Assembly (NCBI RefSeq): GCF_905475395.1
Contig: NC_058342.1
Location: 1-64,000, forward strand
Source of the DNA: Chrysoperla carnea
Lineage: Eukaryota > Arthropoda > Insecta > Neuroptera > Chrysopidae
Length of the DNA stretch: 64,000 nucleotides
Direction of reading: 5' to 3'
Position numbers and translations under genes: made by a program. This document shows positions 10,671 to 21,209 of this stretch, piece after piece (within the stretch, counting starts at the first letter, position 1; each line of letters opens with the position of its first letter). The notes below the pieces were generated by a model. That model saw nothing but the letters and a program-made list of their open reading frames with translations. It was not told the origin of the DNA and ran no database searches.

Positions 10671-12137
10671 ATATTATCACAACATCACAAAATATTTTTT
10701 AAAAGGAAAAATTTTTTTAAAATTATTATAAAATTTGATTGAATTAAATTTCAATTTATTTTTTTAATAATTAAAGAAAAAAAAGAAAAAAAAAGCATAT
10801 AAACTTTCTATTGAAAATGTTATTTTAAACTAGATGGCCAAGTGAACTTCGTTACACAAACAATATATGACGTATTCGTTATTTAAATAATCAGTATCCT
10901 TTGATATTATATCAATACGTTACTCTCTTCTTTTGATACATATTAATAAAATTTCAATTTATAAGATTTTATGTCAATTATATAAATAATATTATAAATT
11001 TTCTAAATACATAAGTTAATTAACAAAAAATTTGAATAACAAGATAAATTTATATATGATGTTTTAATACTCGATACTATAATATATCGCATCCGTTACC
11101 AATTATTCGGTATCCTTTGATTTATACACAGAATGAACTAAAAATATATATCAAATTTATTTTATTTATTTATATATTTAATTTTATTATTATTATTTTA
11201 TATTACAAAGTTTCTTAACGAAGCTTACAATGATTTCTCATATCGTACTTAACAAAATTATTTAGATCATATAAAATTTAAATTGTTAAAAAATTTGTAT
11301 ATTTATTATTATTATTTATTTTTATTAAAATTACATAACATAAAATTAATAATATTTTAATAATTATATAAATTAATTCTTATTTAAAATAATCTTATAT
11401 TAATCTCAACAAATACTCTAATAATATATTTTGTCATAAATTTTTTTATATTTAAAATAAATATTATAATATATAAATACTTATATCAGTATAAAATTTC
11501 TTTATATAATTATGAAAAAATTAATTTAATAGTTAATTATTGATATTAATGCATAAATAAAAGTATTTTCTAATGAAATATATTTTGTCAATGTTCGATT
11601 AACACATTTCATAATAATACGTTTTCATTATTGACAAAAAAAGTTTTTCTAAAAATGAAATCTTATACTATAATATATATATTTATATATTAAATTTTTT
11701 AATTATTTATATACTAATAATTTATAATAAATCGATATTAAATAAAAAATAAAAATATATACTTTTTAAGTTTACCTTAAAAATATTATTGTTTTGTATG
11801 ATTGAAATAATTAATATTAAACTATGTTTATTAATAATTGTTAATAAAAAAATTAAATATATTTTAATTTATAAAATAAATATTATTATTAAATTTATAA
11901 TTTATTATTTTATATATTATAGAAATTGAAAAAATAAATCATGTTTACTACGACAGTAAATTAGAAATACTATTTAATTTTTATGTGTTTTCTACATGGT
12001 ACTTTGACTTACATAGGGACTTATATTATTGTGAATAATGATATAATTGAAAACCTTTATTTTTTATTTGATAGAATTATTATATTTTATCATTTAAATA
12101 TTTATAATAAATACATTATTTTTATAAAGTAAAAAAT

Positions 12138-12848
12138 ATGGCCGAAGAAAATTCTACAGCTGTTGCAGCAACTGCGGTTACTGCTGCTTCTACAACACCA
12201 ACAAAAAAAGCAACAGCTTCTGGTGCTAAACGTACAAAACAACATTCAAAACCAACACATCCACGTACATCAGAAATGGTTGTTAACGCAATTAAAAATT
12301 TAAAAGAACGTGGTGGTTCATCATTACAAGCAATTAAAAAATATTTAGCTGCAAATTATAAAGTGGATTCTGATAAAATTTCACCATTTATTAAAAAATA
12401 TTTAAAAGCTGCTGTAACTGAGGGAGCCTTGGTACAAACTAAAGGTAAAGGTGCATCTGGTTCATTCAAATTGGCTGCTTCCGCTTCATCTAATTCTTCA
12501 GCTAAATCAAAAGTTTCCAAAAAAGAAAGTGGAGCAAAAGGTTCAGCAAAGAGTGCTAAAAGTAAACGGGCACCAAAAGAAAAGAAAGCCACAACTACAT
12601 CATTGGCAGCCAAAAAGCCTAAAGCAAAAAAAGCGACTCCATCATCATCAACTGCTGCTAAAAAAGTTACTGCAAAATCATCAGCGGCATCAAAAAAAGC
12701 ACCAGTTAAAGCAAAACCAGCAAAAAGTACAAAATCCGCTGCCAAAAGTAGCCCTGCTCGTAAACCGAAAGCACCAAAAGCTAAGAAAGCTTCTGTTGCC
12801 AAATCATCTCCTACAAAAATTAAAAAAGCAGCACCAAAAAAGAAATGA
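12138..12848 (+). CDS. Linker histone H1, unit 2
   Basis: 236 residues ending [10 protein letters not shown], the majority form. The same domain layout as unit 1, without its frameshift. ATG follows an A-rich leader. Confidence 0.97.
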   Translation: MAEENSTAVAATAVTAASTTPTKKATASGAKRTKQHSKPTHPRTSEMVVNAIKNLKERGGSSLQAIKKYLAANYKVDSDKISPFIKKYLKAAVTEGALVQTKGKGASGSFKLAASASSNSSAKSKVSKKESGAKGSAKSAKSKRAPKEKKATTTSLAAKKPKAKKATPSSSTAAKKVTAKSSAASKKAPVKAKPAKSTKSAAKSSPARKPKAPKAKKASVAKSSPTKIKKAAPKKK

Positions 12849-12911
12849 TCTGTTACTTTAATAATATATTGAAATATTTCATTATTTTTGCTAAAAAATG
12901 AAAATAACATA

Positions 12912-12927
12912 GGCCTTAATACAGGCC
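12912..12927 (+). terminator. H1 3' stem-loop, unit 2
   Basis: 16-nt element with a 5-bp stem, followed by ATAAGAGTAAA. Confidence 0.73.
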
Positions 12928-12993
12928 ACAAATTAATATTTGATAAGAGTAAATTATTTTTTGTATAAATATTTTATAAAATAATAGTTTAGA

Positions 12994-13054
12994 AACATTT
13001 GCCACAGTCAGTACCACGGATGGGTGGCCACTTGAGAATACTGTGTGCGGTTGC
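12994..13054 (+). pseudogene. 5S rRNA relic, unit 2
   Basis: Same 61-bp degenerate 5S 3' half as in unit 1. Confidence 0.83.
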
Positions 13055-13191
13055 ATTTTTATTTAAAATATATGGTATAATAAATAAGTATATATTTAAA
13101 TTGATTACTTCATTGAAAATTTTAATAATATACTTTAATATTAATGATATTTATGAAAAATATATATTTGTAAAAATTTTCATTTATTACT

Positions 13192-13231
13192 GGCAACAGC
13201 CATACCACGTTGAAAACACCGGTTCTCGTCC
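13192..13231 (+). pseudogene. 5S rRNA 5' part, unit 2 (split)
   Basis: 5S nt 1-40. Left target duplication at 13221-13231; the gene resumes after the element at 17941. Confidence 0.95.
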
Positions 13232-13562
13232 ATTATCTGTACAGCGTTCATACAGTACAGTACAGTGAATTGTTGAAGCAAATTATTGTATAACTACATT
13301 CAAAGCGAAAACAATTTCATACACACACCTACAGAACAAGTTAAATCAAATATAAAAAAGTATAAAAACAAACTATAAAATAAGTGACGGGCGTAGCCAA
13401 ACAAAAAAAAGGGGGCGACCGAGTCGCTCCCCTGCTATCACTAAAGTTTTAAAAGTGCAACCCGATGACGTCGGAATACAACAAAGCACCGAAGAAGAAG
13501 CCAACAAAATAGAAAAAATAGTTAGTGAAAATAGCGAGAACACAAGTGCAGTGCCTCCAAGA

Positions 13563-14801
13563 ATGGAAAACCAAAACAAAAACAATATACAAAACATTTT
13601 CAAAAAACAAACAGAAGTGCAAGTGCAAGTGCCCACAAAAAACAGATTTAATCCCCTAACCACTGAAGAAGGTCAAATAGTGGAAGATGTGGAACAAGAA
13701 GACACAGACCCAAAAGAAATTAATGAAAATGACAAAAACACAGAAAGGACACAAGGAGGTAAGAATAAACCACCTCCAATTGTTATACACAGCACTCCAA
13801 ATAACCATAAGGAGTTCATGGAGCAAATAAAGGAACATGTGAAAAAGGGATTCCATGTGAAATACACGTTCAAAAAAACGAATCTATTCATCCATGACTC
13901 AAATGAATATAAAAACTACGTCAAAATGCTGGACAACGAAAACATGGAGTTCCATACATACACGGAAAGGACAGAAAAACACCACGCCTTCGTATTGGTC
14001 GGGCTACCAAGAGGAATCGACGAAGAGGAAATTAAGCAAGACATAGAGAAATGCCTCAAAACAAACATTATTAAAGTATATCCAATGAGATCCTCCTACA
14101 GATCTCTATATCTTGTGATCACCGGACAAAGCACGTCCCTAAAACAACTAACCCAAGAAGTTAAATATGTGTACAACGTAAAAATTACCTGGGAAAGGCA
14201 CAGGAACGCCAAACTAATTATCCAGTGTCACAGATGTCAGGCCTGGTCACATGCCACTACGAACTGTAGAATGAACCCAAAGTGCCTAAAATGCGCAGGA
14301 CCTCACTGGAGCCGTGACTGTACAATAAAAGAAAACACGGAAGAAAATAAAAAACTTTTAAAATGTGCAAACTGTGAAAATAACCACCCGGCAAACTCTA
14401 CAGAATGCCGAATTTATATCAACAAAATCGAGCAGATAGAAAGGAGAAGAAAAACAAACACGGTCCCTGTAAGAAATCAACAAAAATTCGTGCCAGCACC
14501 ACTACCTCCAACAAATGCCTGGGCAATGGGAAACCCATTCACTCAAAATGATAGACCCACCCAAGTGTACGCTCATGTACACAGCCAAGCACCAACACAA
14601 ACAACATCCATATCTACTACTACTAACATAAACAATTTGGTAAGTGAGTTTGACACATTAAACAAATTAATAGATGTAGAAAGAATGCTAAAATATGTAA
14701 AAGACCTAAACCATGACCTTATGAAATGCAAAAACGAATTAGAGAAATTCATGGTTTTCAACAACTTTTGCACAAAAAATTTTAGCCAATGTCCGCCGTA
14801 A
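13563..14801 (+). CDS. Retrotransposon ORF1 (gag-like, zinc knuckles), copy 1
   Basis: Nucleic-acid-binding ORF1 protein, 412 residues from the first in-frame ATG. The N-terminal half is hydrophilic and Asn/Lys/Glu-rich. A central segment (GFHVKYTF through VKITWER) resembles the RRM-like region before the knuckles in Jockey ORF1 proteins. Three knuckles at about 14227-14410 follow: C-X2-C-X4-H-X4-C, C-X2-C-X3-H-X4-C and C-X2-C-X3-H-X6-C. The frame is open upstream to 13356 and looks protein-like (TKKRGRPSRSP), but has no ATG there; a GTG at 13455 and ATA codons are the only near-cognates. The true start may be non-AUG. It ends CPP-stop, overlapping ORF2. Confidence 0.9.
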   Translation: MENQNKNNIQNIFKKQTEVQVQVPTKNRFNPLTTEEGQIVEDVEQEDTDPKEINENDKNTERTQGGKNKPPPIVIHSTPNNHKEFMEQIKEHVKKGFHVKYTFKKTNLFIHDSNEYKNYVKMLDNENMEFHTYTERTEKHHAFVLVGLPRGIDEEEIKQDIEKCLKTNIIKVYPMRSSYRSLYLVITGQSTSLKQLTQEVKYVYNVKITWERHRNAKLIIQCHRCQAWSHATTNCRMNPKCLKCAGPHWSRDCTIKENTEENKKLLKCANCENNHPANSTECRIYINKIEQIERRRKTNTVPVRNQQKFVPAPLPPTNAWAMGNPFTQNDRPTQVYAHVHSQAPTQTTSISTTTNINNLVSEFDTLNKLIDVERMLKYVKDLNHDLMKCKNELEKFMVFNNFCTKNFSQCPP

Positions 14802-17455
14802 AATGTGCGACATGGAATGCTAATGGGCTACGCCAAAACCTTGGTGAACTTAGATCGTTCATCAGAGAACAAAAGGTGGACATTATGATGATAAATGAAA
14901 CCAAATTATCAGGAGAACATAAAATAAAAATTAGAAATTTTAATATAATTAGGAAAGATAGAACAACACAAGGCGGAGGTGTAGCAATAATAATAAAAAA
15001 TAGCATTCCGTTTCGCACAATTGAAATCAATGGTTCCGTATCCATAGAATGCGTCGGAATCGAACTATTAAATAATATAAAAATTATTGCAGTGTATAAC
15101 ACTCCCGCTAACAAGTTCCCCACGGAGGATCTAGCAAAATTGTTCAGGATGGGTAACAAAATATTAGTAATAGGTGATCTTAATGCTCGCCATACGGCAT
15201 GGAAGAATCATGTATCAAACACAAACGGACGAACATTACATAAATTCACTAACGACAATAACATCGTCATCCAACACACAGACAACCCCACACATTTTCC
15301 AACTAACGGAATGACACCCACCTTCATTGATCTTGTGATTAATAAAAATGTTAACAACATCACGCACCCAACCTCAATACCAGAGTTATCATCAGACCAC
15401 AACCCGGTAATATTTAATATTACAAACTTAAATAAAGACAACACCAAACACATTGTCACTTCCTATAAATCAACCGATTGGGCAGAGTTTAGAAAAAAAT
15501 TAAATTCAACAATAAAAATCAATAATAAAATAAACAATGCCCAAGAAGTTGATCAGGAAATAGATAACTTCACAAAAGGGGTGCAACAAGTCCAAAAAGC
15601 TCACAGCCGACGGGTCGTGATAGTTGATAACAGGTATCTCCCTGATGATAACACAAAAAACTTAATCAAATATAAAAATGCGATGAGGAAACTGTACCAA
15701 AAAAGATTTATACCAGGCCTCAAAGCAGATATAAACAAAATCACGAAAATGATCAGGAGGAACATTAAAAACAAGATCAATGAACAGTGGGAAAAAACAC
15801 TAACGGACTTACGACCCGGTGACAGAACAATGTGGCGAATAACGAAGACGTTTAAAAAACCGAGACAACAAATCCCCACAATCACCACGAACGATAATAA
15901 TTACATGACGGACAAAGACAAAGCTGACATAATAAGTGAAACTTTAGAGGAGATCCAGACTAACGAACAGACTACTCCACTAGAAGAGGACATAAAACGA
16001 AGAATACATGAATTCTTTCATACCACACAAACACCACAAAACAACACCAAAATAAAGCTCACAACCCCCCAAGAAATTAAAAACATAATTAAAACCCTCC
16101 CAAATAACAAAGCCCCAGGACAAGACGGGATAGACACCAAAATAATCAAAAACTTTACCACCAAAGCTATAGTACAACTTCAGTACATAATAAATGCAAT
16201 CCTGAGGATAGGATACTTCCCTGAGTCCTGGAGAACGGCAATAGTGATCCCAGTACCGAAACCTAACAAGGATCATAGTAATCCCAAAAATTACAGACCA
16301 ATAAGCCTCCTGAGCACGCTGTCCAAGATAGCGGAAAAAGTCATTTTGGAAAGAATAAACAAGATAAGTCAGTCCAAAAATATAATAATACACGAACAAT
16401 TCGGATTCAGAAGTGGTCATGGCACTTGCATGCAAGTTGCCAGAATAGCAAGTGACATAATACAAAATTTTAACAAAAGTAACGTCACGGCCATGGCCCT
16501 TCTGGATATTGAGAAAGCCTTTGACACGGTATATATTGATGGACTGATTTACAAACTAATAAATTATGACTTCCCAAGATGGCTGATAGCACTACTGGAC
16601 AGTTACCTCAGAGGAAGGGGATTCTATGTAAAAATAAACAACAGCACATCGAAACTCCGACACCCAAAAGCAGGTGTGCCACAAGGATCGGTACTTGGGC
16701 CCATATTGTTCACCTACTTTATTAATGATATCCCAAAATTTGCCAAAACAAAAACTGCGATATACGCGGATGACACTGCCGTGTACGCCCACTCCTTTAG
16801 TGCTCAGGTGGCAACAAAACAACTACAAATACACCTGGATATGATACTAAAGTTTGCCAGGGACTGGAAAATCAAAATAAATAACAGCAAAACTGAACAT
16901 ATAATTTTTAGCAAAAAATTTACAAATGTCAAAATCTACGATCCACTTAAGGTAGACGGCGTAGCCATAGTCCCTGCCAAGCACAAAGTAAAGTACCTAG
17001 GTGTGTACCTTGATAGGACATTATCGTTTGTCCCACATATCAACCACCTGATCAGTAGGGGAAATGGGTGTATACGACAACTATACCCACTCCTGAACAA
17101 ATACAGCAAACTCAGCACCAAAAATAAAAAAATGTTATACACTGCAATAATAAGACCAACTATAACCTACGGAGCCCCTGTGTGGAACAGCGTTTCAGAC
17201 ACGACATATCTAAGACTGCAACGTATACAGAACAAATGCCTCCGACTTACACTAAACAAAGATAGATACGCTAGAATACAAGACATACATAGAGAGACAG
17301 ACATACCGACAATCAAAGACTATACCAAACATGTAACGCATTCTTTCTACACTAAGTTGATTAAAAACAGCTACTTAACCAAAAATATGGTGAAGTCAAA
17401 CTCACTAACCAAAAAACACAAACAAATATATACAAAATATTTAAATAATGTATAA
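14789..17455 (+). CDS. Retrotransposon ORF2 (AP endonuclease-reverse transcriptase), copy 1
   Basis: 888-residue polyprotein that nicks the target and copies the element RNA in place. AP endonuclease at about residues 1-220: WNANGL (9-14), catalytic Glu in INETK (37), GDLNARH (129 on), SDHNPV (202 on). Reverse transcriptase at about 420-720: APGQDGI, YRPISLLS, LDIEKAFDTV (about 577), GVPQGSVLGP (about 631), YADDTAVY (659-662 YADD). A C-terminal region follows without an RNase H signature. The start ATG lies 13 nt inside the end of ORF1, suggesting termination-reinitiation. The endonuclease presumably sets the 5S site specificity. It differs from copy 2 by T-to-M in the endonuclease and A-to-V before the RT core. 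Confidence 0.96.
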   Translation: MSAVKCATWNANGLRQNLGELRSFIREQKVDIMMINETKLSGEHKIKIRNFNIIRKDRTTQGGGVAIIIKNSIPFRTIEINGSVSIECVGIELLNNIKIIAVYNTPANKFPTEDLAKLFRMGNKILVIGDLNARHTAWKNHVSNTNGRTLHKFTNDNNIVIQHTDNPTHFPTNGMTPTFIDLVINKNVNNITHPTSIPELSSDHNPVIFNITNLNKDNTKHIVTSYKSTDWAEFRKKLNSTIKINNKINNAQEVDQEIDNFTKGVQQVQKAHSRRVVIVDNRYLPDDNTKNLIKYKNAMRKLYQKRFIPGLKADINKITKMIRRNIKNKINEQWEKTLTDLRPGDRTMWRITKTFKKPRQQIPTITTNDNNYMTDKDKADIISETLEEIQTNEQTTPLEEDIKRRIHEFFHTTQTPQNNTKIKLTTPQEIKNIIKTLPNNKAPGQDGIDTKIIKNFTTKAIVQLQYIINAILRIGYFPESWRTAIVIPVPKPNKDHSNPKNYRPISLLSTLSKIAEKVILERINKISQSKNIIIHEQFGFRSGHGTCMQVARIASDIIQNFNKSNVTAMALLDIEKAFDTVYIDGLIYKLINYDFPRWLIALLDSYLRGRGFYVKINNSTSKLRHPKAGVPQGSVLGPILFTYFINDIPKFAKTKTAIYADDTAVYAHSFSAQVATKQLQIHLDMILKFARDWKIKINNSKTEHIIFSKKFTNVKIYDPLKVDGVAIVPAKHKVKYLGVYLDRTLSFVPHINHLISRGNGCIRQLYPLLNKYSKLSTKNKKMLYTAIIRPTITYGAPVWNSVSDTTYLRLQRIQNKCLRLTLNKDRYARIQDIHRETDIPTIKDYTKHVTHSFYTKLIKNSYLTKNMVKSNSLTKKHKQIYTKYLNNV

Positions 17456-17502
17456 CAAAATATTTTACAGTAAATAATAAAGATAAAATACCCATTCCTT
17501 AC

Positions 17503-17576
17503 AAGAGCCTGTGGCGTCGTGCCAGCGTTCCCGACTGGCACTCCGAAAGCAGGCGTTCAAGTCCCACGCAAGGCAT
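17503..17576 (+). other. GC-rich structured island in element 3' UTR, copy 1
   Basis: 74 bp of GC-rich sequence in an AT-rich 3' UTR. A perfect 7-bp hairpin GTGCCAG (17519-17525)/CTGGCAC (17535-17541) is followed by GCGT/ACGC flanking GTTCAAGTCC, which resembles a tRNA T-arm and B box. Kept in all copies long enough to include it. A site for recognition by the element's own RT is plausible; a tRNA-derived origin is speculative. Confidence 0.6.
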
Positions 17577-17929
17577 TAAATTTTTTTTTCTTTTTAAATC
17601 TAATTTTACATGCAAAAACACATAGGCAATGGGCAATATAAGTTTGCCACAGCTATTGCCTAAAACATAAAACAGGTTTTTAAAAAATTTTCCTGTAAAG
17701 AGCATATCAACAAAAATTAACTTAACATATACCTGCTCAAACAAATAAATTAAATATCATAAGCATAATTGCGACACAGCAATCTGCATGAAAGAAAAAT
17801 AAGTTAGGATGAAAGCCTTTTAAGGCTAATAACCTATAATAGTAAATAAAAGTTTTGTAATATATGTTATGTATGTAATGTATTGTATTTTTAAATGTTG
17901 ATTAATAAACTGTTTTTGAATTTGAATTT

Positions 17930-18018
17930 GGTTCTCGTCCGATCACCGAAGTTAAGCAACATTGGGCACAGTCAGTACTTGGATGGGTGACCGCTTGGGA
18001 ACACTGTGTGCGGTTGCC
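17930..18018 (+). pseudogene. 5S rRNA 3' part, unit 2 (split)
   Basis: Right target duplication (17930-17940) and 5S nt 41-118, followed by the T run. It retains the internal control region. Confidence 0.93.
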
Positions 18019-18376
18019 TTTTTATATTAAAAATATAAATTATTTTTCTTCTGTTTTTTTTTTTTACACACCATATATAAATATATGTTATTTATAAATG
18101 TAAACCTTTTATATTATTCGTCAACAAATAAATATTATTTTTTGTATAAAATTTTATTGCATTTATAACTCATATCATGGTTACTTTAAAGCGAGAAGTT
18201 TTTTTAATATTTCAAATGAATATAAAATAATATAAATTTTATGAAATTTATTTATTTTTAGAAATAGCAATCGCTTATAATTATAACAAAATTTTAATAA
18301 TGTTTAATTTTATTTCAATAATTTATATATATATTTTTTAATAAAAATAATATACTCTTATTTAATAATATATGTT

Positions 18377-18394
18377 GGTCCTATATATAGGACC
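18377..18394 (-). terminator. H3 3' stem-loop, unit 3
   Basis: Same as unit 1. Confidence 0.75.
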
Positions 18395-18445
18395 GAAAAT
18401 ATTTCTTATTTGTTTTTTTTTTTTTTAAATTGTCATTTAAAACGC

Positions 18446-19493
<1,048 letters not shown>

Positions 19494-19568
19494 GAAAATA
19501 TAATAATTTACTTAAAATATTTAGTAAATTTATTAAAGAATATTTAATACATCCGATAAATTTAAACA

Positions 19569-19589
19569 GGCTTTCCTTTTTGGGAAGCC
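19569..19589 (+). terminator. H4 3' stem-loop, unit 3
   Basis: Same as unit 1. Confidence 0.78.
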
Positions 19590-20278
19590 ACTAATTTTAT
19601 TTATATAAGAGTAAATAAATTTGTTAATAAATATAACATATTATATAATTTGTTTACAACAAATTATTTTGTTTATAACATACATTACCAAATATTTTTT
19701 TTTTTTTTTTTTTTTTGTAATATATCTGCAATAATAAATTATAATTTGTATATTATCTATTTTATTTTACAATAACTTATTGAATTTTTGAAAAAATTTT
19801 ATTATAAATTAATATACTATTATATTTTTTATATATACAAGTTAAGAGTAACAAGTATCGATAGGAGATTATCGAATTTATAACTAATAAAACATTTCGC
19901 CTTAATCAAAGAAAATAAATATTTTGCTATACCATTTGTTATACTTTCAATAAATAATTTATTATTAAATTTTTATTATTTCATTTATTTTTTAAAATTA
20001 TTAAAAATATTTTTCTAATAATTATAAGCGTACATAAACAAGTAGTAAATGTAAAATGAAAATAATAAAGGTAATGTAATGCATTTGCATTACACTGATT
20101 TACGATATATATTCCGATATCCTTTATTATATTTAAAATTAATAATATTGATATACTAATAATAGATATATTCAAGCTATTAATATATAAAATTTTATAT
20201 TAAATATGATATTAATAATTGTTTATTTTATTTTTTTGTATATATAAAAATAATTTACTCTTATTTAAAAAATTTGAT

Positions 20279-20299
20279 GGCTCTCTTAAAAAGAGAGCC
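20279..20299 (-). terminator. H2B 3' stem-loop, unit 3
   Basis: Same as unit 1. Confidence 0.78.
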
Positions 20300-20355
20300 G
20301 TTTTTATATGTTGATGTATTTTTATGTTATCAATTAAATAATATTTTCGATTTAT

Positions 20356-20727
20356 TTATTTTGAACTTGTATATTTTGTAACAGCTTTAGTACCTTCACT
20401 AACAGCGTGCTTTGCCAATTCACCAGGTAATAATAATCGAACTGCGGTTTGAATTTCCCGACTTGTGATTGTTGAACGTTTATTATAATGTGCTAAACGT
20501 GATGCTTCAGCAGCAATACGTTCAAAAATATCATTAACAAAACTGTTCATGATACTCATAGCTTTACTAGAGATACCAGTATCAGGATGCACTTGTTTTA
20601 ATACTTTGTAAATGTAAATTGCATATGATTCCTTGCGCTTCCTCTTCTTTTTCTTATCACTCTTTGATATATTTTTTTGAGCTTTGCCAGCTTTTTTTGC
20701 TGCTTTTCCACTTGTTTTTGGTGGCAT
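20356..20727 (-). CDS. Histone H2B, unit 3 (promoter interrupted)
   Basis: 123 residues with an intact coding region. A 4658-bp Jockey-like element is inserted 58 bp upstream of its ATG, between the ATG and the TATA box. The normal TATA is now near 25480-25487, so expression from its own promoter is probably lost or altered. Confidence 0.96.
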   Translation of the reverse strand: MPPKTSGKAAKKAGKAQKNISKSDKKKKRKRKESYAIYIYKVLKQVHPDTGISSKAMSIMNSFVNDIFERIAAEASRLAHYNKRSTITSREIQTAVRLLLPGELAKHAVSEGTKAVTKYTSSK

Positions 20728-20785
20728 TGTTACAAACAATTAATATACACAGATAGTTACAGAACACCAGTCAGTATATGTATGA
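20728..20785 (-). promoter_or_regulatory. H2B leader left beside the insertion, unit 3
   Basis: The normal H2B 5' untranslated leader sequence (as at 3113-3170) without any TATA box. It ends at the left target duplication 20786-20797. Confidence 0.65.
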
Positions 20786-20797
20786 GCGTGTCGTGTA

Positions 20798-20827
20798 AAT
20801 CAAAATCAAAATCAAAATCAAAATCAA
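20798..20827 (-). repeat. GATTTT-repeat 3' tail of the Jockey-like element
   Basis: About five tandem units, read AAATC/AAAATC on the plus strand. It takes the place of a poly(A) tail at the element's 3' end, directly against the target duplication. Confidence 0.85.
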
Positions 20828-21209
20828 TTTATTTGTCAGTTTATGAATACAATATTTTTAACACATTACAGTGATATTTTTGATATAAAATTATATAGGT
20901 TCCTTACTACCCTAATATAAAAGAAAAATATATTTAAGATGATACATAATTTTTTTTTTTTAGTTTAAATGAGTTTTAGTTGAGGAAAAATTTTCAAAAA
21001 CCTCATGAACATTATATAACTTACAACTAACTTATAGACTAAAGCTTAAAACTAGTTAACAAAATAAAAATTTTAAAGAATAACAAAAATAAAATTTTTA
21101 ATAATAAAATTAACAATTTAAGCAAAACTTAAAAAATTTGAAATAAATCTATTGTGGGATTTTTTGGTGATGGATCTTTATTGCTTCCCACATATAGATT
21201 TTACATAAA

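Larger units (their letters stand above)
13232..17929 (+). mobile_element. 5S-specific Jockey-clade non-LTR retrotransposon, full length (copy 1)
   Basis: 4698 bp inserted in 5S between nt 40 and 41, flanked by the direct repeat GGTTCTCGTCC (13221-13231 and 17930-17940). The order is a 5' UTR rich in CAGT motifs (TACAGTACAGTACAGTG near its start), ORF1, ORF2 overlapping ORF1 by 13 nt, a 3' UTR with a GC-rich hairpin island, and a tail of TTTGAA-type repeats instead of poly(A). Lack of LTRs, an AP endonuclease, and variable 5' truncation of sister copies show target-primed reverse transcription. ORF1 with three zinc knuckles and ORF2 without RNase H place it with Jockey-like elements by resemblance; a tree would be needed to fix the clade. 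Both ORFs are open, so it may be active. Confidence 0.95.

Noticed and set aside
15980-16465. 161-codon and other minus-strand frames under the 5S-element ORF2
   Set aside because: Shadows of the reverse transcriptase coding strand, with no recognisable domains.
17499-17744. A tRNA gene in the element 3' UTR
   Set aside because: A tRNA-like T-arm and hairpin are visible, but the acceptor stem does not close and the anticodon loop is 9 nt; kept only as a structured island.
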